64,000 bases of DNA from assembly GCA_013824085.1 (NCBI GenBank), contig PNNF01000001.1, positions 1-64,000 on the forward strand, in the 5' to 3' direction. How positions within the stretch are numbered: position 1 is the first letter of the stretch; the number at the start of each line of letters is the position of its first letter. The notes below the pieces were generated by a model, which ran no database searches, was not told the origin of the DNA, and worked only from the letters and a program-made list of their open reading frames with translations. Made by a program: the position numbers and the translations under genes. The stretch is from Chlorobiaceae bacterium (GTDB lineage: Bacteria; Bacteroidota; Ignavibacteria; Ignavibacteriales; Ignavibacteriaceae). Shown here piece after piece: positions 8,655 to 18,204 of this stretch.

Positions 8655-10417
8655 AAGGGTTTAAAGAATTACTTAAATCGTCAAAAAATGTTTTGCAAGG
8701 AATCGCTGCAGCTCCCGGTATGGTTATCGGAAAAGCTTATGTGATTTCTAAAGAAACTATTCACGTCAGTCACGATTCTATTGATGATCCTGAAGAGGGA
8801 ATTAAGAATCTGAATGATGCGATTTCAAAATCCAAGAAAGAACTAAATAAAGTTTTTGGATTTGCTAAAGAAAAAATGGGAACGACTCGTGCAGCTATTT
8901 TTGAAGCTCAACTTATGATTCTCGATGATCCAATTTTAATTGGTCACATAAAAAAAAGAATCAGAGAAGAAAAAAAATTACCCGAGTTTATTGTTGATGA
9001 CGAAATTTCTAAATACCAAAGATTAATGATTGACTCGCATGAACATTATATGCGTGAACGTGCGACTGACATCGAGGATATAAAAAATCGAATAATAAAA
9101 AATCTTCAACAAAAAAGATGGGAATCTAAAATTAGCAAGGACGTGATTGTTGTTAGCGACAATCTTACTCCTGCAGATACAATCCTATTTACAAAAAGCA
9201 ATGTCAAAGCTTATTTAACTGATCATGGTGGATTAACTTCTCACGCCGCAATTATTGCAAGAGCGCTTAATGTGCCTGCTATTGTTGGGCTTCATACTGC
9301 ATCTCAAGTTATCAAGAGCGGTGACACATTAATTGTCAATGGTTTTCACGGATATGTTTTTGTTAATCCATCTCAAAAACAAATCGAATATTTTGAAAAT
9401 AAAATTTCTCACTTAACAGAAATAAATTCTAAATTAAACGAGATTATTGATAAGCCCTCAGAGACACTCGACAACAAACATATTCAATTGCTTTCTAACG
9501 TTGATGTTACTGGCGAAATTGATATGGTGATTGCAAACAGAGCTGAAGGCATTGGTTTATTTAGAACTGAACAAGTGATTGAGGAGCTTGGAGAATTTCC
9601 AGATGAAAATGAACAGACAAGAATTTATACAAATTTAGCCAACAGAATTTATCCCGACTCTGTTACGATTAGAGTTTTCGATATTGGCGGCGATAAAGTA
9701 AAACAACTTCAACTGAAAGAGCAAAATCCCTTTTTGGGACTTCGTGGAATAAGATTCTTGTTGGAGAATCAATCTCTTTTTAAAACTCAAATTAGAGCAA
9801 TATTAAAAGCAAGCATTCATAAAAATATTTTGATAATGATTCCGATGGTTTCGACTATCCAAGAAATTAATCAGAGTAAAGAAATTATTGAATCGTGTAA
9901 ACTTGAATTGATGAAAGAGAACATTCCATTTGACAAGGAGATTAAAATTGGAATAATGATCGAAGTTCCATCAGCGGCAGTAATGACAAGGGAATATGCA
10001 TCTATAGTTGATTTTATTAGCGTCGGAACGAATGACTTGATTCAATATTTAATGGCAGTGGATCGTGGTAATGATATTGTTGCGCCACTCTATCAAGAAT
10101 TTCATCCTGCAGTTTTAAGAACATTAAGTCACATCTTTAAGGAAGCAAAAAGCGTTGGAACAAAAGTTAGTCTTTGTGGCGAAATGGCTTCAGATACACT
10201 TGCCGTTCCTGTTTTAATTGGCTTGGGTTTGGATTCATTTAGTATTTCGCCCTCAACTATTCCTTACATAAAAAAAATAATTAGATCTATCACTTATAAA
10301 AAAGCAAAGGCACTTGCTGAAGAATGCCTTACAATGAGCTCTGAAGAAGAGATTGTTAAATTAATTGAAAAATTCTTCAAAGTGAATTCAATACAAAGAA
10401 CAAGAAATATTTTATGA
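8651..10417 (+). CDS. ptsI: Phosphoenolpyruvate-protein phosphotransferase (PTS enzyme I)
   Basis: Enzyme I (588 residues) transfers phosphate from PEP to HPr. The N-terminal HPr-binding/phosphohistidine part carries the active histidine H198 in GGLTSHAAIIAR. The C-terminal PEP-binding TIM barrel shows GIGLFRTEQ, FDIGGDK, the SVGTNDLIQY block and the active-site cysteine in LCGEMASD. Length is in the usual 570-590 range and nothing is missing. It overlaps ptsH by four bases (ATGA) and is followed by another ATGA overlap with the isomerase gene, so this is one tightly coupled operon. Confidence 0.97.
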   Translation: MKGFKELLKSSKNVLQGIAAAPGMVIGKAYVISKETIHVSHDSIDDPEEGIKNLNDAISKSKKELNKVFGFAKEKMGTTRAAIFEAQLMILDDPILIGHIKKRIREEKKLPEFIVDDEISKYQRLMIDSHEHYMRERATDIEDIKNRIIKNLQQKRWESKISKDVIVVSDNLTPADTILFTKSNVKAYLTDHGGLTSHAAIIARALNVPAIVGLHTASQVIKSGDTLIVNGFHGYVFVNPSQKQIEYFENKISHLTEINSKLNEIIDKPSETLDNKHIQLLSNVDVTGEIDMVIANRAEGIGLFRTEQVIEELGEFPDENEQTRIYTNLANRIYPDSVTIRVFDIGGDKVKQLQLKEQNPFLGLRGIRFLLENQSLFKTQIRAILKASIHKNILIMIPMVSTIQEINQSKEIIESCKLELMKENIPFDKEIKIGIMIEVPSAAVMTREYASIVDFISVGTNDLIQYLMAVDRGNDIVAPLYQEFHPAVLRTLSHIFKEAKSVGTKVSLCGEMASDTLAVPVLIGLGLDSFSISPSTIPYIKKIIRSITYKKAKALAEECLTMSSEEEIVKLIEKFFKVNSIQRTRNIL

Positions 10418-11451
10418 CAAACAAAAACTTTATTAATAAATATGATCTATTAAATCAATTTGATGTGCTAAAAAATTCTTACGAACAAATTGATTATGCA
10501 GCACAAAACAATTATGAAATAAAAAATATTAACACAAAAATAATTTCTAACATTGTTATTTCTGGGCTTGGTGGCTCTGCAATTGCTGGTGAATTTCTAC
10601 AAAATTTTTTGAGAGATGACTTAAAAATAAATTTAATCGTTAATAGAAATTATAATTTGCCCAAGTTTATCGATAAAAATAGCTTGGTGATAATTTCATC
10701 TTATAGTGGAAACACTGAAGAAACGATTTCAGTTTTTAAAGAAGCAATTGAAAAAAAATGTCAGGTTATTGTTCTTTCAACTGGCGGAGTTGTAAAAGAA
10801 AATGCTGAGAAGAATCAACTTGATTTTATTTTACTCAAATCTGGTTATCAACCCCGATACGCTTTTTTTGTGAGCTTTTTCTCATTGCTAAAAATTTTTC
10901 AAACTTTAGAACTCATTGATAATCACGACCAGCTTATAAAATGGGCTTCTGAGTTTATCAAGCTAAAAGGTGATGAGTATTCATCTGAAGAAAATATTGC
11001 GACTTTAAATGCGAAAGAACTAATCGGTTTTCTTCCGATAATTTATTCAGTTGCTGATGTTACAAATTCTGTCGGGAATAGATATAAATGTCAACTTAAT
11101 GAAAACGCAAAAGTACATGCGTTCTGCAATCTTTTTCCGGAATTAAATCACAACGAAATAATTGGCTGGGAAACAGTAACAGAAAATAATTTCAAATCTA
11201 AAGTTGTTAATATTATTGATGATTCATACAACGCACAGATAAAAAAACGTTTCGTAATTACTACGGAATTAATTTCGCAAAGTGGAATTCAAGTTCTCGA
11301 ATTAAAAAGTAAACTTGGCAATTTTAAGGAAAGATTAATTGACTTGATTTATTTGTGTGATTGGATAAGTTTCTACTTAGCAATTTATCGTTCCAAAGAT
11401 CCGAGCGAAATAAATTTTATACATATACTAAAAAATCGATTATCACAATAA
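10414..11451 (+). CDS. Bifunctional phosphoglucose/phosphomannose isomerase
   Basis: A 345-residue protein with two SIS (sugar isomerase) domains of the PGI/PMI family described in archaea and some bacteria, which interconverts glucose-6-P or mannose-6-P with fructose-6-P. The first SIS domain has VISGLGGSAIAGEFL and the sugar-phosphate loop SSYSGNTEETIS. Later blocks include NRYKCQLNENAKVHAFCNLFPELNHNE, split here only to show family character: the conserved asparagine/histidine-rich region before the C-terminal domain. Its ATGA overlap with ptsI links hexose phosphate metabolism and the PTS phosphorelay in one transcript. Confidence 0.88.
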   Translation: MTNKNFINKYDLLNQFDVLKNSYEQIDYAAQNNYEIKNINTKIISNIVISGLGGSAIAGEFLQNFLRDDLKINLIVNRNYNLPKFIDKNSLVIISSYSGNTEETISVFKEAIEKKCQVIVLSTGGVVKENAEKNQLDFILLKSGYQPRYAFFVSFFSLLKIFQTLELIDNHDQLIKWASEFIKLKGDEYSSEENIATLNAKELIGFLPIIYSVADVTNSVGNRYKCQLNENAKVHAFCNLFPELNHNEIIGWETVTENNFKSKVVNIIDDSYNAQIKKRFVITTELISQSGIQVLELKSKLGNFKERLIDLIYLCDWISFYLAIYRSKDPSEINFIHILKNRLSQ

Positions 11452-11460
11452 TATCTTTTT

Positions 11461-14286
11461 ATGAAGAAGTATTTAACTTCAAAAACATTTTTATTTTTTT
11501 TACTTCTTCTTTCTTTTGTCTCTTCGACAAATGCCCAATTATATTTTTTTGGAAGAAATAAAGTTCAATACGAAAAGTTTGAATGGAAAATTTTAAGAAC
11601 AGAAAATTTTGATATTTATTATTACGATGACCTTGATGAAATTGCCCGCATTGGTGCTTATCATGCAGAAGAAGCATACAAAAAACTTCAAGTAGATTTT
11701 AATAATGTAATCACTCGCCGCATCCCGCTCATATTTTACAATACTCATCTGCATTTTCAACAAACTAATGTTACTCCCGGTTTCATTCCCGAAGGTGTTG
11801 GTGGATTTTTTGAATTTATGAAAGGGAGAGTTGTAATTCCTTTCGCGGGAGATTTATCGCAGTTCAGACACGTCATTAGACACGAGATGGTTCACGTTGC
11901 AATGATGAATAAATTATTCCGCATTAAAACTGATCATCGGTTACCAGCAGAAGCTCAGCCTCCACTTTGGTTCATTGAGGGAATAGCAGAATTTCTTTCT
12001 ACTGAATGGGACGCACAAGCTGAAATGGTTTTGCGTGACGCAGTGTTGAATAATTATTTTGTCGGCATTCAGGAGATGTATAAAATTCACGGCACTTTCT
12101 TGATGTATAAAGTTGGGCAAGCTTTTCTTGAATACGTAGCCGAGAAATATGGAGAACAAAAAGTTACACAAATGATTGACAATGTTTGGATGTTTACTTC
12201 GTTCAACAAAGTTATTGAATTTACACTTGGAAAAACTCTTGAAGAGATTGATAAAGAATGGATGGAATATGTTAAGAAAAAATATTATCCTCTGTTAAAA
12301 GATTTCTCAATGATTTCTGCAGAATCAGAAATGATAACTGAAGATGGATTTAATTTTAGTCCTGCATTTTATAAAAAAGATGAAAAAGAATTTATCTATT
12401 ATATCGCCAATAGAAACGGTTATGCTTCTTTGTATCGAGTGGAGATTATAGAAAATGGAAAAAAATTTTCTTCACCAGAAATTGTAGTCCAAGGAGAAAA
12501 AACTGAAGACTTAGAATCGTTTCATCTACTTCAAAAATCTTTAGCAATTTCAAAAGAAGGAATTGCTGCTTTTGTTTCTAAATCAGGACCGACTAATGTA
12601 ATCCATTTTTATTCTATTGAAGAGGATGAGATTATTTCAACTTTTAGAAAAGATTATTTGATTAGTATTAAATCCCCAAGTTTTTCTTCCGATGGAAAAC
12701 GCTTAGTCTTTGAAGCTATTGATAATAAAGGCTTTAGTGACTTGTTTGTTTTGAATATTGAGACAATGAACGAAGAGCGATTAACGAATGATTACTTCAA
12801 TGATAAAGATCCAATCTTTGGAAGAAACGATTTAGAAATTATTTTCTCTTCTGATAGAACCGCTGGAACTAACAAAGGAGTTTACAATTTATTTAACTTC
12901 AATCTTGCCGATTATCGAATTGGCTATATCACAAATTTAAGTTTTAATACAACTGCACCTCAATTAAATCCTGATAAAACAAGTTTAATTTTTTGTTCAG
13001 AGATTGACGGAGTTGATAATGTATGGAAATTATCTATTACCGAAACGGGATTTGAAAATATAATTTATCGCGTAACAAAATTTGTAACAGCTCCATTCTA
13101 TCCACAATTCATCGATTCGTCACGAATAGTTTTTTCTGGATTTGAAAAATTTTCATTCAAGCTTTATTCACATGAAATAAAAAATTATAGCGATTCAATC
13201 GACATAAAATATTTTAACTTTGAAAATACAGAAGGGAAGTGGCTCGCAGATTTTCTTCCTGCTGCATCGCACAAAGAAGAAGTCGAATATGAAAAAGAAT
13301 TTTCTCTCGACTATGCACAGAGCCAAGTTTCCACTGATCCCGTCTTTGGAACCAGAGGCGGCGCAGTTTTTTCATTGAGTGATATGTTGAGCGATGATAA
13401 TTACCTCTTTTTAATCTACAACACCGCAGAAGTTCAAGATGATTTTTTACAGAGCTTCAATGTTTCAGTTACTCGTTTGTCATTGAAAGAACGCTCAAAT
13501 TTTGGATACGGAATTTTTCATTATCGCGGAAGGCGATATGATATTAGAGATTCTGATGAATATTTTTTTGAAAGAAGTTTTGGTGGATTCTTCGTCTTAA
13601 ATTTTCCCCTCTCGACATTTGCAAGATTAGAAGCATCAATGACAGTTTCAAATTCAGATAAGCAAATCTTAACTGGAGTGCTCGAACGAAAAGCTCTGTT
13701 ATGGAGCAACAATGTTTCTTATGTTTTTGATAATTCAATTTGGGCTTCAACGGGACCTATCGATGGGAGAAGATTCAGATTACTTTTAGGATACACAACC
13801 GATGTAAAATTTAGTAACGTAAATTATTATAGCGTCATTGCTGATTACAGAGAATACATCCGACTTGGATTGCGTTCTGCAATTGCTTTCCGAAGTTCAC
13901 TCTATTACAACGAAGGAAAAGAAGCGCGAAGATATTTTATGGGCGGCAGTTGGGATTTAAGAGGATGGCCGCGATGGTCAATAAGAGGCGAGAAACAATG
14001 GGTCTCATCACTCGAAGTTAGATTTCCTCTAATCGATCAGATAAGAATAAAATTTCCATTTATTGATTTAGGATTTTCTGGTTTGCGTGGTGCGCTCTTT
14101 GTTGATGGCGGTGGTTCTTGGGATAGAAAATATACTGAGTCGATCGGTAGCATTGGTGGTGGCTTGCGATTTAATATCTTTGGTGTCCTCGTGCTTCGAT
14201 ATGATATTGGAAAAACTATTCAAGAAGATTTTTCAAAATTACAAGAAGGACTTTTTTATCAATTTTTCTTTGGGTGGGATTTCTGA
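11461..14286 (+). CDS. Outer-membrane protein with peptidase MA-like, beta-propeller and surface-antigen barrel domains
   Basis: A 941-residue exported protein. Residues 1-25 are a signal peptide ending ...TNAQ. Residues about 35-290 resemble the peptidase MA (gluzincin) family, with the zinc motif H141-E142-M-V-H145 and a downstream WFIEGIAEFLS carrying the likely third ligand (E173 or E177). About 310-610 contains TolB/WD40-like propeller repeats (SPSFSSDGKRLVFEA is typical). From about 640 to the end is a BamA/Omp85-like surface-antigen barrel, with GGSWDLRGWPRWSIRG and a final aromatic residue. The natural reading is a cell-surface or periplasm-facing protease tethered to a barrel. Substrate is unknown. 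It heads a three-gene envelope unit. Confidence 0.8.
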   Translation: MKKYLTSKTFLFFLLLLSFVSSTNAQLYFFGRNKVQYEKFEWKILRTENFDIYYYDDLDEIARIGAYHAEEAYKKLQVDFNNVITRRIPLIFYNTHLHFQQTNVTPGFIPEGVGGFFEFMKGRVVIPFAGDLSQFRHVIRHEMVHVAMMNKLFRIKTDHRLPAEAQPPLWFIEGIAEFLSTEWDAQAEMVLRDAVLNNYFVGIQEMYKIHGTFLMYKVGQAFLEYVAEKYGEQKVTQMIDNVWMFTSFNKVIEFTLGKTLEEIDKEWMEYVKKKYYPLLKDFSMISAESEMITEDGFNFSPAFYKKDEKEFIYYIANRNGYASLYRVEIIENGKKFSSPEIVVQGEKTEDLESFHLLQKSLAISKEGIAAFVSKSGPTNVIHFYSIEEDEIISTFRKDYLISIKSPSFSSDGKRLVFEAIDNKGFSDLFVLNIETMNEERLTNDYFNDKDPIFGRNDLEIIFSSDRTAGTNKGVYNLFNFNLADYRIGYITNLSFNTTAPQLNPDKTSLIFCSEIDGVDNVWKLSITETGFENIIYRVTKFVTAPFYPQFIDSSRIVFSGFEKFSFKLYSHEIKNYSDSIDIKYFNFENTEGKWLADFLPAASHKEEVEYEKEFSLDYAQSQVSTDPVFGTRGGAVFSLSDMLSDDNYLFLIYNTAEVQDDFLQSFNVSVTRLSLKERSNFGYGIFHYRGRRYDIRDSDEYFFERSFGGFFVLNFPLSTFARLEASMTVSNSDKQILTGVLERKALLWSNNVSYVFDNSIWASTGPIDGRRFRLLLGYTTDVKFSNVNYYSVIADYREYIRLGLRSAIAFRSSLYYNEGKEARRYFMGGSWDLRGWPRWSIRGEKQWVSSLEVRFPLIDQIRIKFPFIDLGFSGLRGALFVDGGGSWDRKYTESIGSIGGGLRFNIFGVLVLRYDIGKTIQEDFSKLQEGLFYQFFFGWDF

Positions 14287-15419
14287 AAAAAAATATAACC
14301 ATATTATTTTTCTTTGCTTTATTTATAGTTGGTTGTGCAATTCCAAAACTTACTATTCAAGAATCGCTTTTGAAAAATTCAGACAATGATACTTTAGTTA
14401 TTAATGAAAGAATTTTTTTTGTTAATGAATTTACTGGCGATAGCTTGATTAAGAAATGGGAGAATAGAATTAATGGTGGATTTAATTTTAATTCCTTTCT
14501 CGGAATTGATTCTCTAATTTTTGTAAATGATCTTTCGGGAAGAATTTATTGCTTCAACATTTTTACAGGAAAATTGATTGGTGGAATAAAATTAAAAGGT
14601 TCTGTCTATTCAAAACCAATTATTAGAAATTTTGACATTATTTTTCCACTGATAAATAAAGGCGCAGAGACAAGTAGTCTAGTTTTTTATGATTTATACA
14701 ATTCTAAAATTAATCAAGAAGTAGAAATAAAAGATCTTATCACCAATGAGATATTACTGCATAAGAATGGAATTGTTTCTGTTGGAAAAAATGGATCTAT
14801 TTTTCAGCATGATTTTAGAGGAAACGTAATTCTGGGAATTAATTCAAATTCAAGAATCAACTCAAATCCAGTTTTAATAAAGAATAATTTATTTGTTGCA
14901 AATGAATTTGGAGAAATTTTAATAATAGATCTTGGTGCAAAAAAAATAATTGAAAGAATAAAAATTTCTGATCATCCATTAAATCATTTGTCAGCTGATA
15001 ACCATTTGATATTTGTTGGTGATTCAAATGGGGAATTATTCAGTTTTGATACTCAAAAAATGAAAATACGTTGGACATTTAAAACAAACTCAAATATTAT
15101 TATGAGTCCCGTTACTGACGAAAAATTTGTTTACTTCGGAAATCTTTCTGGAATGTTCTACGCATTGTATAAAAAAACTGGATTTGTAAAATGGAGTATG
15201 CAATTAGGAACTTTGTTTAACGTCTCTCCATTAGTTACTGCAGATAATATTTTTATCCCAGATCTCGATAAAAGACTCTTCGTTGTTGATAAATATTCAG
15301 GTGAAAAAGTAAATGAAATTGCCATTGATGGAAGATTAAAGATTACGCCTTACTTAAAATCAAATATATTGGTAATTGGTTTTGATGAAGCCGAACTGGT
15401 GGGTTATGAAATTTATTAG
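14274..15419 (+). CDS. PQQ-type beta-propeller lipoprotein (BamB-like)
   Basis: A 381-residue predicted lipoprotein: an N-terminal hydrophobic stretch ends in a lipobox IVGC (cysteine about 20). The rest is built of repeats such as RIYCFNIFTGKLIG, ELFSFDTQKMKIRWTFKTNSN and MFYALYKKTGFVKWSMQLG, the W/F-rich blades of PQQ-like quinoprotein propellers. BamB of the outer-membrane assembly machine has this fold, and the gene follows a barrel protein, but orthology is not shown. The start is a GTG giving a 13-base overlap; a CTG at 14283 overlapping the upstream TGA is an alternative. Confidence 0.75.
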   Translation: MGFLKKNITILFFFALFIVGCAIPKLTIQESLLKNSDNDTLVINERIFFVNEFTGDSLIKKWENRINGGFNFNSFLGIDSLIFVNDLSGRIYCFNIFTGKLIGGIKLKGSVYSKPIIRNFDIIFPLINKGAETSSLVFYDLYNSKINQEVEIKDLITNEILLHKNGIVSVGKNGSIFQHDFRGNVILGINSNSRINSNPVLIKNNLFVANEFGEILIIDLGAKKIIERIKISDHPLNHLSADNHLIFVGDSNGELFSFDTQKMKIRWTFKTNSNIIMSPVTDEKFVYFGNLSGMFYALYKKTGFVKWSMQLGTLFNVSPLVTADNIFIPDLDKRLFVVDKYSGEKVNEIAIDGRLKITPYLKSNILVIGFDEAELVGYEIY

Positions 15420-16089
15420 TCTCTTTTTTTTAATAATTTTTTTTTCGTCGTCAACTCGAGCAATAGTTTTAGAAAATATTTTTCTCAACAAGGCTGAAAA
15501 AAGATTAGATGCAGATACTACGAAAAAATATGAAGATGAAAATTTTCTTAATCAAAAAAAAATAATTTTTAACGAGTGGGGAAGAGTAGCCGCATTTGAT
15601 ACTCTCCAAAAACCGATGGAAGAATCCTTCAGAACTGAAAATTTAGAGTTTGATTATTTTATTATTAATTCAATTCCAGCCGATGCAACTGTTTTCTATC
15701 GAGATCAGATTTTGGGAATGACGCCATTAAGAATTCCTAAAACGATAGACGAAGTAGATTTAAGAAAAAATAATTTTCGTAACACAAAATTGGAATTAAT
15801 TCCAGAGGAGAAAATTAAATTAGTTACTTTAGTTAATTATAATCAGAATGAAGAAAAAGAATTTTATCAAACTACTGCTTTTAAAATATTAACAAGTTCA
15901 ATGATTGTTCTCGGTGCTACAGCTGCTTACTTAAAACTCGAAGCAGATGATTATTATGAACGATTTCAGGCTACGAATGATAGATCTTATTTGGATGAGA
16001 CGAAAAAATTTGATATTTACAGCGGAATTTCATTCGGATTATTGCAAATTAATTTTGGTTATATTATTTACAAATTCTTGATTGAATAA
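15406..16089 (+). CDS. PEGA-domain-like membrane protein
   Basis: A 227-residue protein with an N-terminal signal or anchor (residues 1-about 20), then a segment FIINSIPADATVFYRDQI followed by LGMTPLRIP, which matches the PEGA repeat found in surface and envelope proteins. Two hydrophobic stretches near the C-terminus (about 155-175 and 205-225) look membrane-spanning. The ATG at 15406 was chosen over 15376 because it directly precedes the hydrophobic signal; it overlaps the propeller lipoprotein gene by 14 bases. Function is unknown; the context suggests a partner of the two envelope proteins before it. Confidence 0.6.
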   Translation: MKFISLFFLIIFFSSSTRAIVLENIFLNKAEKRLDADTTKKYEDENFLNQKKIIFNEWGRVAAFDTLQKPMEESFRTENLEFDYFIINSIPADATVFYRDQILGMTPLRIPKTIDEVDLRKNNFRNTKLELIPEEKIKLVTLVNYNQNEEKEFYQTTAFKILTSSMIVLGATAAYLKLEADDYYERFQATNDRSYLDETKKFDIYSGISFGLLQINFGYIIYKFLIE

Positions 16090-16191
16090 AATTTTCGCTT
16101 TTATAAAATATTATTATAGAATTAAAAAAATTTTAAGTTCGACTTTTTAAGATTATTTTTCAGAAACAATTTTCACAATTTAAGGTATTAG

Positions 16192-18204
16192 TTGGACGAT
16201 AAATCACAGACGGGATTATTTCACAGAGTTAAAAAAGTGATAATCGGGGGTTCACGAAATTTAAATGATCCAAAAATTTATCATAAAATATCGCTCACTG
16301 CATTACTAGCCTGGGTTGGTTTAGGTGCAGATGGATTATCTTCTGCGAGTTATGGACCCGAAGAAGCATTTCTTGCTTTAGGTACGCATCATTTTTTAAG
16401 TTTATTTATAGCCGTTGCAACAGCAATAACTATTTTTATCATCGCTACAAGTTACATTCAAATAATTGAATTGTTTCCTTACGGCGGCGGTGGATATATG
16501 GTTGCGAGTAAATTGTTGCATCCTAAAGTTGGTATGGTCTCTGGAAGTGCTTTGTTAATCGACTACGCTTTGACAATTACAATCTCCGTGGCTGCTGGTG
16601 TTGATGCTCTGTTCAGCTTTTTTCCTTTTGCGTGGCAAATCTATAAACTCCCCGCTGCAATATTTGGAGTTCTGCTTCTGATAATAATGAACTTGAGAGG
16701 AATTAGAGAATCTGTAGTTCCATTGGTTCCGATTTTTGTAATTTTTATTTTGACACACGTCTTCATTATTATGTATTCGGTCATTTCGCATCTACTCGAT
16801 TTTGGTACAGTCGCCGAAGCAACTATTAACGATATGCATGCGACTCATCAGGAATTAGGACTTTGGGGAATGATTTTCTTGTTGATGAAAGCTTACAGTA
16901 TGGGAGCTGGAACTTATACTGGAATTGAAGCAGTAAGTAATGGCGTGCCAATTCTTGCCGAGCCGAAAGTTAAGACTGCAAAAAAAACTATGAAGTTGAT
17001 GATGTTCTCACTTTCATTCATGGTTGTTGGTCTGATAATCTCTTATCTTTTTTATTCAGTTTCTCATCAACCCGGAAGAACATTAAATGCTACTCTTTAC
17101 AAAGCGATCACCGCCAATTGGGACCCAACGATTGGAATGACTTTCGTTTTTGTTATTCTACTTTCAGAAGCATTGATTCTATTCATCGCGGCTCAAACTG
17201 GATTTATCGACGGACCAAGAGTTCTTGCTAACATGTCAGCCGATAGATGGTTCCCAACAAAATTTTCAATATTATCTGATCGTCTAGTTACTCAAAATGG
17301 AATTTTATTGATGGGCGTATCAGCTTTGATAATAATGGTTCTAACGAATGGATCAGTAAAATATTTAATTGTTCTTTATAGTATTAATGTGTTTATGACG
17401 TTTAGTTTATCTCAACTTGGAATGGTGAGGCATTGGTGGCTTTTCAGAAAAGAAGAAAAAAAATGGAAATGGAAATTAGCAGTTAATGGTGTAGGATTAT
17501 TTTTAACAACTTCAATTTTATTTTCTGTTATTATTATTAAATTTCATGATGGTGGTTGGATTACGCTCATAATAACCGGAAGTTTAGTAATGGTTGCGTT
17601 ATTGATAAAGAAACATTATAACCAAACATCAAAGATGCTTGAAAAATTGGATGAAGATATTTTACCAGCGATTAGTTCTTCTATCTACGAATTAGAACAT
17701 GCTAGTGGTGAAAAAAAACCTACTCCAGAATTTAATCCAAAAAGTAAAACCGCTGTTGTGCTTGTCAATGGTTTTAACGGACTCGGAGTTCATACATTAT
17801 TAAGTGTGATTAGAACATTCCCCGGCGTTTTTAATAATTATGTTTTTGTGCAAGCAGGAATGATTGACGCAGGAAATTTTAAAGGCGCAAGTGAAATAGA
17901 AAATTTCAAAAAACATCTTAAAGAAGATTGCGAAAGATATGTTAGCTTTATTAGAAGTAATGGCTATTCGGCTGAAAGTTTCACTGCTATTGGAACTGAT
18001 ATTGTTGATTTAGTTGTCGAAATGTCGGAAGAGATTTCAAAAAAATATCCAAATGCCGTATATTTCGGAGGACAATTAGTTTTTCCTCATGAAACTTTTT
18101 TCACAAAATTGTTACACAATCAGATAGTTTATAGTGTGCAGAGAAGATTATATCATCTAGGATTTCCATTTGTAATTTTACCAATAAGGGTTTATAGCGT
18201 ATGA
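16192..18204 (+). CDS. KimA/KUP-type potassium importer (APC superfamily)
   Basis: A 670-residue membrane transporter with twelve predicted helices (about 30-490) and a C-terminal cytoplasmic domain (about 500-670). The first-helix block GADGLSSASYGPEEAF has D47 and Y54, seven apart. SGSALLIDYALTITIS has D124, Y125, T128 and S132, the same spacing as the K+ ligands I recall for Bacillus KimA (D36/Y43 and D117/Y118/T121/S125). That match makes proton-coupled K+ uptake more likely than the amino acid transport such proteins are often labelled with. The start is TTG after TAAGG. The 102-base gap upstream is too short for a full ydaO-type c-di-AMP riboswitch. Confidence 0.78.
   Translation: MDDKSQTGLFHRVKKVIIGGSRNLNDPKIYHKISLTALLAWVGLGADGLSSASYGPEEAFLALGTHHFLSLFIAVATAITIFIIATSYIQIIELFPYGGGGYMVASKLLHPKVGMVSGSALLIDYALTITISVAAGVDALFSFFPFAWQIYKLPAAIFGVLLLIIMNLRGIRESVVPLVPIFVIFILTHVFIIMYSVISHLLDFGTVAEATINDMHATHQELGLWGMIFLLMKAYSMGAGTYTGIEAVSNGVPILAEPKVKTAKKTMKLMMFSLSFMVVGLIISYLFYSVSHQPGRTLNATLYKAITANWDPTIGMTFVFVILLSEALILFIAAQTGFIDGPRVLANMSADRWFPTKFSILSDRLVTQNGILLMGVSALIIMVLTNGSVKYLIVLYSINVFMTFSLSQLGMVRHWWLFRKEEKKWKWKLAVNGVGLFLTTSILFSVIIIKFHDGGWITLIITGSLVMVALLIKKHYNQTSKMLEKLDEDILPAISSSIYELEHASGEKKPTPEFNPKSKTAVVLVNGFNGLGVHTLLSVIRTFPGVFNNYVFVQAGMIDAGNFKGASEIENFKKHLKEDCERYVSFIRSNGYSAESFTAIGTDIVDLVVEMSEEISKKYPNAVYFGGQLVFPHETFFTKLLHNQIVYSVQRRLYHLGFPFVILPIRVYSV

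Noticed and set aside
13521-13750. Minus-strand frames within the barrel protein
   Set aside because: Two overlapping antisense frames in a strongly coding region, with no signals of their own.
16090-16191. c-di-AMP (ydaO-type) riboswitch before the KimA-like gene
   Set aside because: The gap is shorter than the known riboswitch and shows no GC-rich paired core.
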